Under the pieces are notes generated by a model. It was not told the origin of the DNA and made no database searches. It worked only from the letters and a program-made list of their open reading frames with translations. Shown here piece after piece: positions 33,113 through 43,714 of a stretch of 64,000 nt of DNA. The DNA comes from Flavobacteriales bacterium (GTDB lineage: Bacteria; Bacteroidota; Bacteroidia; Flavobacteriales_F; PHOS-HE28): contig JADJLR010000002.1 in the NCBI GenBank assembly GCA_016710015.1, positions 62,001 through 126,000 on the forward strand. Reading direction: 5' to 3'. Both the position numbers and the translations under genes were made by a program. Every line of letters starts with the position of its first letter. The first letter of the stretch is position 1.

Positions 33113-33519
33113 ACCTGAAGAAGACTTTTCTGCTCATCTTCCTTTTGCTTGTGGGCCTCTGGGCGGGAGCCCAGGATCAGAGCTACGCGGATTGCCTCAG
33201 CAAGACCGCGAGCAAGTGGGGCGCACCTTGTGAGAAATGTGAGTACTACACCGAGATCTTCAAGCGCGACTTCAGCGGAACCTATCAGATCGATCTACAG
33301 AATGTGTGTTCGGACATGATCGAGGTGAAGGTGGCCATGCAGGAACAGAACGGCCAATGGCGCACCTTCCCGATCAAAGCGTTGGGACCGAAGGAGACCA
33401 TGAATGCCTTCGCTTGCCAAGGAACAGGCAAGTACATGTACTGGGTACGAAAGGTGAACGACACGGAGATCCTGCTTCCTTCCGACCAAGAGATCCTGAC
33501 GGAATATCGACAACGTTAG
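33109..33519 (+). CDS. Secreted hypothetical protein with Cys pairs
   Basis: A 136-residue exported protein with signal peptide (TFLLIFLLLVGLWAGAQ). The mature part has Cys in YADCLSK, APCEKCEYYTE, NVCSDMIEV and FACQGTGKY, suggesting disulphides, and an overall beta fold. No family recognised. The start at 33109 overlaps the TPR stop by 4 bases, so translation is probably coupled. A stem-loop follows at 33544. Confidence 0.6.
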   Translation: MNLKKTFLLIFLLLVGLWAGAQDQSYADCLSKTASKWGAPCEKCEYYTEIFKRDFSGTYQIDLQNVCSDMIEVKVAMQEQNGQWRTFPIKALGPKETMNAFACQGTGKYMYWVRKVNDTEILLPSDQEILTEYRQR

Positions 33520-33543
33520 TGTTACCGGTGCTGCGTATCACCT

Positions 33544-33581
33544 TGCATGCTCGGTCCCAATGACCGATCCGGGTGCATGCA
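33544..33581. repeat. Nested stem-loop after the three-gene operon
   Basis: TGCATGC (33544-33550) and GCATGCA (33575-33581) form an outer stem, while TCGGTC (33551-33556) and GACCGA (33562-33567) form an inner stem around CCAAT. It lies 25 bases past the stop at 33519 and could end transcription or stabilise mRNA. There is no T tract. Confidence 0.4.
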
Positions 33582-33714
33582 GCTTCGAGGTCATCCGACC
33601 TTCCTGTGACCTGTCACGCACCAGGGTGCCTTTTCCACCGAAAATTGTTGACGTTCCGTGCCAAATGAGCACCGGGACAGAGGTATTCACGTGGATATTT
33701 GATGCGTAAGATCC

Positions 33715-34113
33715 ATGCTCATGTCCAAGAACCACTTTCACGTTGATCGCACCGAGACCTCTCCGGAGATCGATCTTGATACCGACAACGGTGTCATGCA
33801 ATTCATTGGGCGCTCTCTACCGCACAATTCCGAGCAGTTCTACTCCCGGATCTATGGATGGCTGGAAGAATACCTGCCCCATGCGAAGGACAGGACCACA
33901 GTGAACATGAGGCTAGATTACCTCGACACCAGTTCATCCAAGCACCTGTACAACATCTTCAGTCGGTTGGATGCCGTGACCGAACGCGGTCGGCAAGTGG
34001 AAGTGAATTGGCACTTCGAGACCGGCGATGAGGAAATGGCCGAGACCGGCAAGGACTATGAGAGCCTCTTCAAACTGAAGTTCTCCTTCATCGAGGTGGA
34101 GGAATTGTTCTGA
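33715..34113 (+). CDS. SiaC family regulatory phosphoprotein (DUF1987)
   Basis: A 132-residue single-domain protein. FIGRSLPHNSEQFYSRIYGWLEEYL and the strand NMRLDYLDTSSSKHLYNIF form the DUF1987 core; in Pseudomonas SiaC the phosphorylated Thr lies in this strand (here DTSSSK). SiaC partners a SiaB kinase and SiaA phosphatase to control c-di-GMP or biofilm responses, but no such partners are in this window. A second Met at 33721 is an alternative start. Confidence 0.82.
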   Translation: MLMSKNHFHVDRTETSPEIDLDTDNGVMQFIGRSLPHNSEQFYSRIYGWLEEYLPHAKDRTTVNMRLDYLDTSSSKHLYNIFSRLDAVTERGRQVEVNWHFETGDEEMAETGKDYESLFKLKFSFIEVEELF

Positions 34114-34331
34114 AGATCCAGCTTCCGAGAACGATCCAGGCCGTGTAGTTCCCACATCGGGTAGGTCGATCTGCGTTGCACGTACGAATACCCCATGCTT
34201 CACTGTTAGCAGGCCAGCTCCAGCCGAACGTTGATCTGCTCAGTACACCTACTGATCAGCGCCTATCCACCCATTGACGCGTCCATGCACCGCTCCAAAA
34301 GCAGCACCTGTGTACACCGATCAGTGTGTAC

Positions 34332-35666
34332 TCACAACAATTCGTTCGCCAAATTCGCCAATGCGCTGCGTTCGCCTTTCTCGAGCGTGATGTGCGCGAA
34401 CAACGGATCGCCCTTGGCCTTGTCGATCAAGTAGCTCAGTCCATTGCTTTCCGAGTCCAGGAAGGGTGAGTCGATCTGGTGGATATCTCCGGTGAAGACG
34501 ATCTTGGTGCCCTCACCGGCCCTACTGATCACTGTCTTGATCTCCAAGGGCGTCAGATTCTGCGCTTCGTCCACGATGAAGAAGATATTGCTCAAGGAAC
34601 GTCCGCGGATGTACGCCAATGGAGCGATGGAGATCTTCTCGTTCTCCAACATCTCATCGATCCGCTTCGGTGTACTGTCGTGCTTCTCGAATTGTCCTTT
34701 GATCAGTTTGAGATTGTCCCACAAGGGTTGCATGTATGGGTCCAATTTGCTTTGGATGTCACCGGGCAGATAGCCGATGTCCTTGTTGCTCAATGGCACC
34801 ACGGGGCGCGTCAAGTAGATCTGGCGGTACTCCCGGCGCTGCTCCAGTGCACAGGCAAGCGCCAACAACGTCTTCCCCGTACCGGCGGTGCCTTGCAAGG
34901 TGACGAGTTTGATCTCCGGATCCAGCAGTGCGCTCATGGCCAAGGTCTGCTCGGCATTCCTCGGGCTGATGCCGAACACATTGTGCTTCTCCACACGATC
35001 CACATTCCCAGTGCGTGGGTCGTACTTGGTCAGAATGCTCTTCTTCTTGTTCCGCAAAATGAAGAAGTGGTTCCCGGTCGGCTTCTCCAATGCCAGATCC
35101 TGTACGGCGGCGGAGCCATGTGCAAAGAGCTCATCGATCTTCGCTTCGTCGAAATCATCCAGGACCGTGCGCCCCGTGTAGAGTTTCTCCCGTAGGTCGC
35201 GCACCTTGCCCGTGAGGTAATCCTCGGAGATGATGTTCAAGCTCTTCGCCTTCAACCGCAAGGCGATGTCCTTGCTCACCAAGATCACTTTCCGGTCCTT
35301 GTTCTGCCGTTGAATGGTGAGTGTGGCATTCAGGATCTGATGGTCGTTCTTACCATCGTTGAACACCTTGGTAGCATCAACCCCATTGAGGTCATGCTTG
35401 GCTACCACTTTGAATTTACCGTGCGTTGCACCGTTCAAAGGTTGCCAGTCCGATAGGACATCCAATTTGGCGATATCGTCGAGGTGACGGATGAATTCCC
35501 GGGCCTCGAAATTGATAGTGTCATTTCCTTTCTTGAACGTATCCAGTTCTTCTAAGACTTGTATCGGAATGGCCACGTCATGTTCTGCGAAATTCTCGAT
35601 GGCCGAGTGGTCGTACAGGATCACGGATGTATCGAGTACGAAGATCTTGCGTTCTTTCTTCTTCAT
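34332..35666 (-). CDS. PhoH family protein with N-terminal PIN domain
   Basis: A 444-residue PIN-PhoH fusion (PhoH2 type). The PIN nuclease domain includes KIFVLDTSVILYDHSAI (catalytic Asp), PIQVLEELDTFKKG and VILVSKDIALRLKAKS. The PhoH ATPase has Walker A GTAGTGKTLLALA (about 258-268), LTRPVVPLSNKDIGYLPGD, Walker B IFFIVDEAQNLTP (about 357-370) and FTGDIHQID. PhoH2 proteins of other bacteria are RNA helicase/RNases. The ATG at 35666 begins the PIN domain; TACATTTG, a perfect -7 box, lies 22 bases upstream on this strand. Confidence 0.93.
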   Translation of the reverse strand: MKKKERKIFVLDTSVILYDHSAIENFAEHDVAIPIQVLEELDTFKKGNDTINFEAREFIRHLDDIAKLDVLSDWQPLNGATHGKFKVVAKHDLNGVDATKVFNDGKNDHQILNATLTIQRQNKDRKVILVSKDIALRLKAKSLNIISEDYLTGKVRDLREKLYTGRTVLDDFDEAKIDELFAHGSAAVQDLALEKPTGNHFFILRNKKKSILTKYDPRTGNVDRVEKHNVFGISPRNAEQTLAMSALLDPEIKLVTLQGTAGTGKTLLALACALEQRREYRQIYLTRPVVPLSNKDIGYLPGDIQSKLDPYMQPLWDNLKLIKGQFEKHDSTPKRIDEMLENEKISIAPLAYIRGRSLSNIFFIVDEAQNLTPLEIKTVISRAGEGTKIVFTGDIHQIDSPFLDSESNGLSYLIDKAKGDPLFAHITLEKGERSALANLANELL

Positions 35667-36174
35667 TCGATCAATGAACGGGTTGCACCAAATGTATCCG
35701 GGTCCATTGCCCACATCTGGATCGACAAAGCCGCACTTATCCACGATCGATCGTGGTCATGGACGGATAGAAGCCAGTAGACTTGAAGTACGGCAAGTGC
35801 CGAAAAATGAAGCGGGGACCACCGCATGGCGATCCCCGCTCCTGTCCACCCGGGACGTGGGTCCGTAGGTGACGATCCTCATTCTTCCAACACGCACATG
35901 CACGTCCCTCGTGAAGTCCATTCATGTGTCCAAGATCCCCTAACAATGGCCCTGCAACTGGCGCAAGACCGATCGTTCAGCATCTGAACCTCTTACCAGG
36001 CTCGGCAGCACTTGGCCACCGCGTACCGAACGACCTTGAGTGGAATCCTTTATGCCCCGTGGGGCATGCTAGAAAGAACGATGACCAAGCCGAAAGTACC
36101 TTCTAGGGGCCCCCTTCTCCCAATTTCGGTATCTCGCGTTTTGAACAAGTTGTCCACCTCTCCCTCTCCAGCAC
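35667..36174. other. 508-bp spacer with one inverted repeat, no gene seen
   Basis: AGCGGGGA (35811-35818) and TCCCCGCT (35833-35840) form a hairpin with a 14-base loop. The minus-strand phoH promoter box is at 35689-35696. Short open frames on either strand have no recognisable product. The rest is unexplained intergenic sequence between phoH and the T9SS cargo gene. Confidence 0.45.
35689..35696 (-). promoter_or_regulatory. TAnnTTTG -7 box upstream of phoH
   Basis: On the minus strand this reads TACATTTG, an exact match to the Bacteroidota -7 consensus, ending 22 bases before the phoH ATG. A well-spaced -33 TTG was not found. Confidence 0.4.
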
Positions 36175-38159
36175 TCAGAGGTTCGTGTGGAGCAGTCGCA
36201 CCATCACATCCCTCTGTTCCAACCGGAAAAGAGCGAAATAGACTCCCGGTGCTCGATCGCTGAGATCCACCAGGATCCGACCCTCTAGTAGTACGGTGCT
36301 CGGTTCCACCACCATTCTTCCCTGTGCATCCAACACACCGAGCAAACTGCCTTGCACATTCTCTGGCAATTGGAAGCGATGCGCTCCATGCATCCCACCG
36401 AGCCAGTGGATCGTAGCATCCGCCCCTTGTTGTTCTGCGATACCGATACAAGGATCGATCACGATAGCTATGAAAGAATGATCATCCTCACACGGATCCT
36501 CCCCGCCACAGTGTATGTGTAAATGCCCGAGATACCCACAGCGGGGTCCAATACGCCACTGAATGCCCCACCGGATGGCCCAGTCCACACTCCGTTCATA
36601 TCGGCCCCAGGCAATAAGGTCAACAGATCCAATGGTGCGGCCGTGAAACACAGCGTATGCGACAGGCCCGATCCCGCGTTGGGTGCCTCGATGACCGTGA
36701 ATTCAAAAAGCGCGGTATCGGTCGGACAACCGTCGCCACTTTGAACGATGTAGTCCAGTGCATACACCCCTGGCATGCTAAAATCCGGCAATGGGAAGGG
36801 AGCTCCAGCATACCAGAATTGTCCATTGGTTTCACCGCCATCGACGTAGGCGTACGGTGTGAATGACCCACCTTCCGCGCACACATCCGCATTCACATCA
36901 TTCCCTGCGCCGAGGCCCGTGCCTTGCTGCATGGTCACCGTGGCCATATCGGCCGGACAGGGTGCCGCACAATCGGTGGTGTAGGTATATACCCCAGCAG
37001 GATGGATACTCGGATCGAAGAGGCCGCTCATGACAATGGCATCCGGAGAGACCCATGTACCACATGCGTCCGGCGTTCCACCCAGAAGCGTGAACAACGG
37101 TATAGGATCCGAGCCGTTACAATATGTGCTTTGCCCGTTGCTACCTGCATTGCTTGGCTGAACGATGCTGATGTCCGAGCCGGAGACCGACCCGATGATC
37201 GCCGGCATGTTCGCCACCACACGAATACGATATCCGATACCCGCTGGAAGGCCTCCCGGCAGTGCGCATGGAATGCTCCCAGCAGAAGTGGACAGTACGG
37301 AGCCGATCACGGTCGGGGTTGCGAAAGATCCGGTGGCATCGGACAGTTCCGCCGTGAAGGCATTCCCCGGACCGAAGCTTCCCTGAACGGAATAAGGGAC
37401 CAAGAAGGAGGACTCCATGCAATAGACGCTCTCCGGCACCACCCCTGTTGTGATCTCGGCAGGAACCGAAGCTTCACCGACCATTCGGATATCATCGATG
37501 CCAAAGCCCGGGTCGGACCCACCGGCGAAGGACGTATTATTCACGAACCGGAAACCGAAGCGTAGTGAGCTTTGTTCCGCGAACACAGGTAAGGAGATGG
37601 TTTGCAGGCCCCACGCCGACTGGTTGCTGTATTGCGCGATCGGTGTGGTGATCTGTGTCCAGACCGTGCCACCATCGGTGCTGTAATAGACCTCACCGTA
37701 GTTCGAAGCCCCACCCAAGCACAGCCACCAGAAGGACAGGGTGATGTCTCCTTGTCCGATGGTGTTGACGTCCATGTTCATCCGTGCAAAGTGGTTCCCA
37801 GGGTCGGTGCAGAAGCCATCCGCTGCACCGAACGAACAGTTTTCGATGCCGTTCGCGATCGCCACGGTGCTGGCCGTGTGCAGGTAGTTGCCGTTCGGAG
37901 TGCTGATGCCAGCCGGTTGTCCGGCCGTGCTCGGAATGGTGAACGGGAGTTCAAAGCCGAGGCAATCCGCAATTCCATTTCCACCTAGAAAGACATCGTT
38001 GATCAGCCAAGTGTTCGCCCCAACACCCGAACCAACATCTGACGTGTTCACGTCGAATAACACTTCGGCCCCTTCGAACGATTCGATGAATAGCTCCTGC
38101 TGCCCGAAAGCTGGAACCAGCATCCCGAGTACCGACGATAGTGTAAGCGTACGCAACAT
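36175..38159 (-). CDS. T9SS-sorted surface protein, frameshifted near the C-terminus
   Basis: About 660 residues when reconstructed. After a signal peptide (LSSVLGMLVPAFGQ) comes a jelly-roll module (FIESFEGAEVLFDV ... FGIDDIRMVGE), then Ig/SprB-like repeats (STYCNGSDPIPLFTLLGGTP, GLSHTLCFTAAPLDLLTLLPG). The first frame ends at 36468 after YTYTVAGRIRVRMIILS. The expected continuation, EDPCEDDHSFIAI..., lies in another frame and ends in a type A sorting domain (VDLSDRAPGVYFALFRLEQRDVMVRLL). One missing base in the C run at 36500-36504 explains the switch. Likely an outer-surface adhesin-type cargo. Confidence 0.82.
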
Positions 38160-38298
38160 GGATGGACGTTTGGAATGGCAAGATAGACCAAAGCTGCATT
38201 CATGAAATGGACTCTTCAGGTGTTGATATGATCGGAATTACTCCTAATTTCATCGTCCTTGCCTCTTTTTGCATCCGTAACCCTTGAACCCTACCCCT

Positions 38299-41200
38299 AT
38301 GAAAAAGCCTACTATTCCAAGAGCGATCCGCGTCTTGGCACTTATCCCATTCCTTGCGTTGGGCATTGGCCTCTCAGCCCAGACCGTTTTCATCAACGAG
38401 ATCCATTACGATGATGCAGGTGCCGATTCTGGTGAAGGCATCGAAGTTGCTGGCCCAGCTGGCACTGATCTGACCGGATGGACGCTGTACTTGTATAATG
38501 GAAGCAATGGCACTGAGTACGACGACTTCGGCTTTCCGGGTAGCATTCCAGATCTGGGGGGTGGTTATGGCACTGTCTTCGTCAGTACCTCCGGTATTCA
38601 AAACGGCGGACCTGACGGGATCGTTTTGTATGATGGCACATCGGTTGTCCAATTCCTGAGTTACGAGGGAGCCTTCTTGGGAGTGGGCGGTGTTGCGGAT
38701 GGCATCACGAGCACAGACATCGGCCAATCCGAAACCAGTTCGACGCTCGATGGAACTTCCCTACAACTGACCGGAACCGGTACCGTTTACACGGACTTCA
38801 CTTGGGCGGCCTCAGCGGCTAGCACCTATGATGCCTTCAACAACGGCCAGACATTCGGCGGGGCAGCATGCGGTATCAGCCTCGATCCTGAAATTGCCGT
38901 TTGCAATACAGTGACTTCAGGTCCTGGTGACACCTATGACCTGTCCATACCCTATACCGGAATGGAAGGTGGAACTGCGGTGGTGAACAACGGTGCCTCT
39001 GGGACGATCAGTGGGGATGACCCTGCTGTCGTTGCGAACGGCACGGTCGTGATCAGTGGGATCGATGAAGCTGACGGTTACAACGTGACGTTCACGGCAC
39101 CTTGCGATGCGTTCTCAGTTTCGGGAAGCGCTCCAATATGCGAACCTATTCCTACAACGGCTCTGGTCGTGAATGAGATCCTTGCAGACCCGGATGCAAC
39201 ACTAGGTGATGCAAATGGTGATGGCGTTGTGGATACCAGTGATGATGAGTTCGTGGAATTGGTGAACTCAGGCGGCGTGGCAGAGGATATTTCCGATTGG
39301 ACCCTCAGTGATGGAACAAGTGAGCGGCATGTCTTCCCTCTTGGCACGGTGGTCCCTGCCGGTTGCGCGATCGTTGTATTCGGCGGTGGCACCCCTACCG
39401 GTTTGTTCGGAGGGGCCGTGGTGCAAGTCGCTACAGGTGGTTACATAGGAATGAACAATGGTGGTGATGACATTATTCTGAAAGACCCATTGGGCCAAGT
39501 GGTGTTCACTGTTACCTATGGAGCTGCCGGAACGGACCAATCCCTGAACCTCGACCCGGAGATCACGGGAGTGGCGTATTTGGAACACAGCACCATTCCA
39601 GCTGCGGCTGGTGCGTTATTCTCTCCTGGCACGTTGGTGGATGGCTCCACTTTCAGCGGGTGTACACTGCCAGCTTGTGCGATCACGTTGGGCGCAGAAA
39701 GCACCAATTGTATCACATTCACCTCGGGTACCACGGATACTTACGATCTGAGCATTCCATACACCGGCATGCAAGCTGGCACATCGGTCATCAACAACAG
39801 CGGGTCGGGATCCATCGGTGGTGATGACCCTGCCGTTGTTGCGAACGGAACGATCGTGATCAGCGGGATCAGCGAAGCGGACAACTACAACGTAGCGTTC
39901 AGCACACCCTGCGCAGCTCTTACCGTTAGCGGCACGGCACCCAGTTGCGACCCTCCACCCTGTGCTTTGGTCCTCGATCCAGAGTCTGCGGTGTGTAACT
40001 CCATCACCGAAGGCCCCACGGATACCTATGATCTGAGCATTCCGTACACCGGTATGCAAGCAGGCACATCGGTCATCAACAACAGCGGATCGGGATCGAT
40101 CGGTGGCGATGACCCGGCCGTTGTCGCGAACGGCACGATCGTGATCAGTGGGATCAGTGAATCGGATGCGTACGATGTCGCCTTCGATGTGCCTTGCGAG
40201 ACCTTGACGGTTTCTGGCGCAGCCCCCGATTGCGAACCAGTACCAACCCTTACGATCATCAATTTCGATGCGGCCGCAAACTGGGCAGCTGGATCAGCAG
40301 GTCTTGGTTCCTACGCGAGTGACCATCAATATGCCCAGAGTGACTGGGACTTTACCGGCGGTCCTGCCCTGCGCGCAACGACGGGTGACCAAGACGGATT
40401 TCCCTCTGCGCTTGATGTCTATAGCTGGAGGTTACAGAACCTTACGTCCACGGACTGGCAAGCTACTTATAACGGCACCGAGACCTTGACGCAATTCGGT
40501 TTCGATGTGCGCCGTTGGGATGCCTCACCTTCACCAAATTTCGCGGTTAGCTACAGTACGGACGGTGGCTCTAATTTCTCTGCTGCCTTACTCACGATCG
40601 ACAATACATTCCTGGACGATCTTTCTGACTGGAAGACCTTCAGTTACACCATCACTGCGCCTGCACAATATGCTCCAGGGAACTTCATCGTGCGCGTTGC
40701 TTCGGTGGGCACAACGGAACGGATCTTCATTGACAACTTCAGTTTCGACACAGGTGCTGTCGCTTGCGCATTGAGCTTGGGCACGCCCATGGCGACGTGC
40801 GACAATTTCACAGCAGGTCCGGGGAACGATACCTACACCGTGGCGATCACCTACACAGGTGTACAGGCCGGTGCTACCGTGATCAATAACAGCGGATCGG
40901 GTTCGATAAGCGGCGATGATCCGAGTACCGTGACGAATGGAACCATCACCGTAAGTGGGATCACCGAAGGGACGGGCTATTCCATCACATTCGCTGTACC
41001 CTGTGAGACCTTGGTGATCAGCGGAGCATCACCTGCCTGCGAACCACCACCCACCTTGGTGATCAACGAGATCGACTACGATGAGACCGGAACCGACTTC
41101 AATGAGTTCGTAGAGATCAAGAATACTGGTGCTTCTCCCGTGGACCTTGGCGGATTGAAGCTAGTGCTCATGAATGGAGGTACAGGCTCCCCCTACGATA

Positions 41201-43405
41201 CATACATCCTCAACAGCGTGATGCTAGCAGCTGGCGACTATTACGTTGTCGGCAGCAGCACAGTACCGAACGTGGATCAAGTGGAATGGGTATCGAACGG
41301 TATTCAGAACGGCGATCCGGATGGTGTCCGTCTTACGACTGCGGACGATCTGGTGATCGACCAGATGAGCTACGAAGGTGACATGCCGTCATCTACGGAA
41401 GGGACCGGAGCTGGTACGGATCCTGGCGATGGGATCGGTGCAAGCTTGGCCCGATTCCCGGATGGAGTGGATACGGACAATAACAGTGTCGACTTCATCT
41501 TGACCTGCTCCACACCGGGAGCTGCCAATAGTTTCCCGGATGCGGACAACGACGGAACGCCAGATTGCGTTGACGAATGCCCCGGTGGCCCTGAGCCTGG
41601 GTCCACTTGTGACGATGGTGACGCACAAACAGCCGATGATGTGATACAGAACGATTGTTCGTGCGCAGGCACCCCAGTGGATTGCGAAGGAGAGCCGGAT
41701 GGCCCCGCACTTCCTGGTACGATGTGTGACGATGGCAACCCCGGCACGATCAATGATGTGTACCAACTGGACTGCACCTGTGCTGGCCTGGTACCGGATT
41801 GCCTCGGAATTCCCGGTGGACCGAATCTGCCTGGCGCACCTTGCGATGACAACATTGCGAGCACGAACGATGAGACCTACGACGATTTCTGCCAATGCGT
41901 GGGTACGCCCTGTTCACAGAACGTGACGTTGGAACTGCGCAGTGACGCACTCAGCTCACAGATCGGATGGGAGATCCTTTATGCGAACGACAATACGGTC
42001 GTTTGCAGTGGCGGAACGCTTGGTGCACCGTACATGGATGGCATTACTGCGCCGATCACGGAACCTTGCTGCCTGCCGATCGGTTGTTTCCGGCTCCGTG
42101 TAACGGATTCCGGTGGTGACGGCTTCGTTAGCGGAGGTATCACGGGTGGATACGTGCTCCGTGAAAGTGGGGTCAATGGCCGCAGGATCATCGACAACAG
42201 CAACAACTTCAATGGTGTGTATGATGGTAGTGTGAGTGCCATCAGCGACGATCAACCATTCTGTATGCCGATGGGTGATGACCAACCCATCTTCAGCAGC
42301 TGCGATAAGCTGGACTGGGTGACCAACAAATTCATTGTGGCCACGGAGAATGCCGCAGTAACGGCAGCGTACGCCACACCTGCCCTGCGTAACAGCAGTG
42401 GATATGTGTTCTGGTTCTTCGATCCGAACGGCAGCTACAGCTTCCGCCGTTTCCGTAAGCACTCCGAGAGCGATGGATATGGTACCGGTGCCTTGCGTGC
42501 CAATCACTTCCGCGTCAATGCATGGGTGAATACACCAAGCAGCCCGCATCTACCAGAAGGAGTGTTGCTGAACGTGCGGATCATGGGACGTGTGAACTGG
42601 TCTTGGACAACATGGGGGCCTGCATGCCAGTTCAAGATGGATGCTGCCTTGGCCGCTTGCCCACGTGTGAACTTGCAGGACAACCCGGCCCTGAACGAGT
42701 ACAGCTGCGGCGTGAACCGGGTGTTCGGTGGTTCCAACCATTGGACCAACCGCGTTACGGCATCGCAACCACAACCGGTCCCGGGTGTGAGCAGTAGCCT
42801 TGTGCGTTACCAGTTCCGCTTCCGGATCCCGGGTGAAGAGGTCTGCATCGTACGCCCATCACAGACGAGCCCTCGCTTATACATGAACTGGAGTGCAACT
42901 TCCGGCCCGCAACTCGAGTGTGGCAAGCAGTACGAAGTGGATGTGCGCGTAAGCCTGGATGGCGGTGCCAACTGGTGCTTCGATGTAACTTCTCCTGCTT
43001 GCGTGGAGCCTGTGACCACATGGGGCAAGGTGTGCGTGGTGAACATCACAACGAGTACCTACTGCCCTGGAGAACTACAAGGTGGCAGCAGCAGCATGGC
43101 TACCGACCATTCGACAAGCTCAGGGTCCGTTACGATGTATCCGAACCCGAACCGTGGTGATCAACTCTACATCAACCTCAGTGCGGTGGATGCGGATGTA
43201 CACACGGTAAGCGTGGACATCTATGATCTGACCGGCAAGCGCATCAGCGCACGGACCGTCGCGGTACAGGACGGTTTCCTGAACACGGTGATGGATTGCC
43301 GCATCCCTCAAGCGGGGCGGAGGCGAGGGTCGCAGTGGCATATACATGATCAACATCACCGCTGGTGACAAGACCTACACCGAGCGTCTGGTGATCCAGC
43401 GTTGA
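38299..43405 (+). CDS. Giant lamin-tail repeat surface protein with T9SS sorting domain, frameshifted at the end
   Basis: About 1700 residues. After the signal peptide there are three lamin-tail domains (TVFINEIHYDDAGADSGEG, ALVVNEILADPDATLGD, TLVINEIDYDETGTDFNEF), four 93-residue repeats (see 38872-41046), three CDDG...CSCAG Cys modules (41600-41900) and a large beta-rich region. The T9SS linker and domain start with VTMYPNPNRGDQLYINLS. The frame breaks inside the sorting domain near 43310-43340; the true end GIYMINITAGDKTYTERLVI lies in another frame, stopping at 43403-43405. It is probably a surface adhesin or nuclease accessory. The ATG at 38299 begins MKKPTIPRA. Confidence 0.85.
38872..41046 (+). 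repeat. Four 93-residue repeats inside the lamin-tail protein
   Basis: Units at about 38872-39148, 39673-39957, 39961-40245 and 40762-41046 encode near-identical modules (TYDLSIPYTGMQAGTSVINN ... SGDDP/GGDDPAVVANGTIVISGI ... PC..L.VSG..P.C). Units 2 and 3 are adjacent and almost identical in protein but differ at many third codon positions, so the protein sequence is selected rather than freshly copied. Confidence 0.85.
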
Positions 43406-43422
43406 TCATTCCGAACGTAAAG

Positions 43423-43457
43423 AAGAACGGCGCCTTTGCGGGCGCCGTTCTTTATTT
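43423..43457 (+). terminator. Intrinsic terminator after the lamin-tail gene
   Basis: AAGAACGGCGCC (43423-43434) pairs perfectly with GGCGCCGTTCTT (43441-43452) across a 6-base loop and is followed by TATTT. It starts 17 bases after the true stop at 43405, supporting that frame as the real gene end. Confidence 0.85.
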
Positions 43458-43670
43458 GCACCCATCCCCTTCACAATGATCGAGGAGGATCCTCGAACAG
43501 TTCGCAATGATCGGGATTTGGCAAGGACGTTCGAATGCAGCTCTTGCGATCGTCCTTTCGTCCATCGCTCGGCGTTGACCATGCAGACCTCGGCCGTAGG
43601 TAGCACGGGTAATGTCTAGGAACCGAAACCGCCGTAACGTTTGGTTCGCTCGGTGGTCGCATATAGAAGT

Positions 43671-43699
43671 AGAAAAGCCCCCTTTCGGAGGCTCTTCTA
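43671..43699 (-). terminator. Terminator of the minus-strand sugar dehydrogenase gene
   Basis: On the minus strand AGAAGAGCCTCC, a GAAA loop and GGGGGCTTTTCT form a strong GNRA-looped stem that runs into TTTTCT. It lies 15 bases beyond the stop at 43715. The remaining bases of the 43406-43714 spacer hold nothing recognisable. Confidence 0.75.
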
Positions 43700-43714
43700 C
43701 GAATTGTTCTTCGA

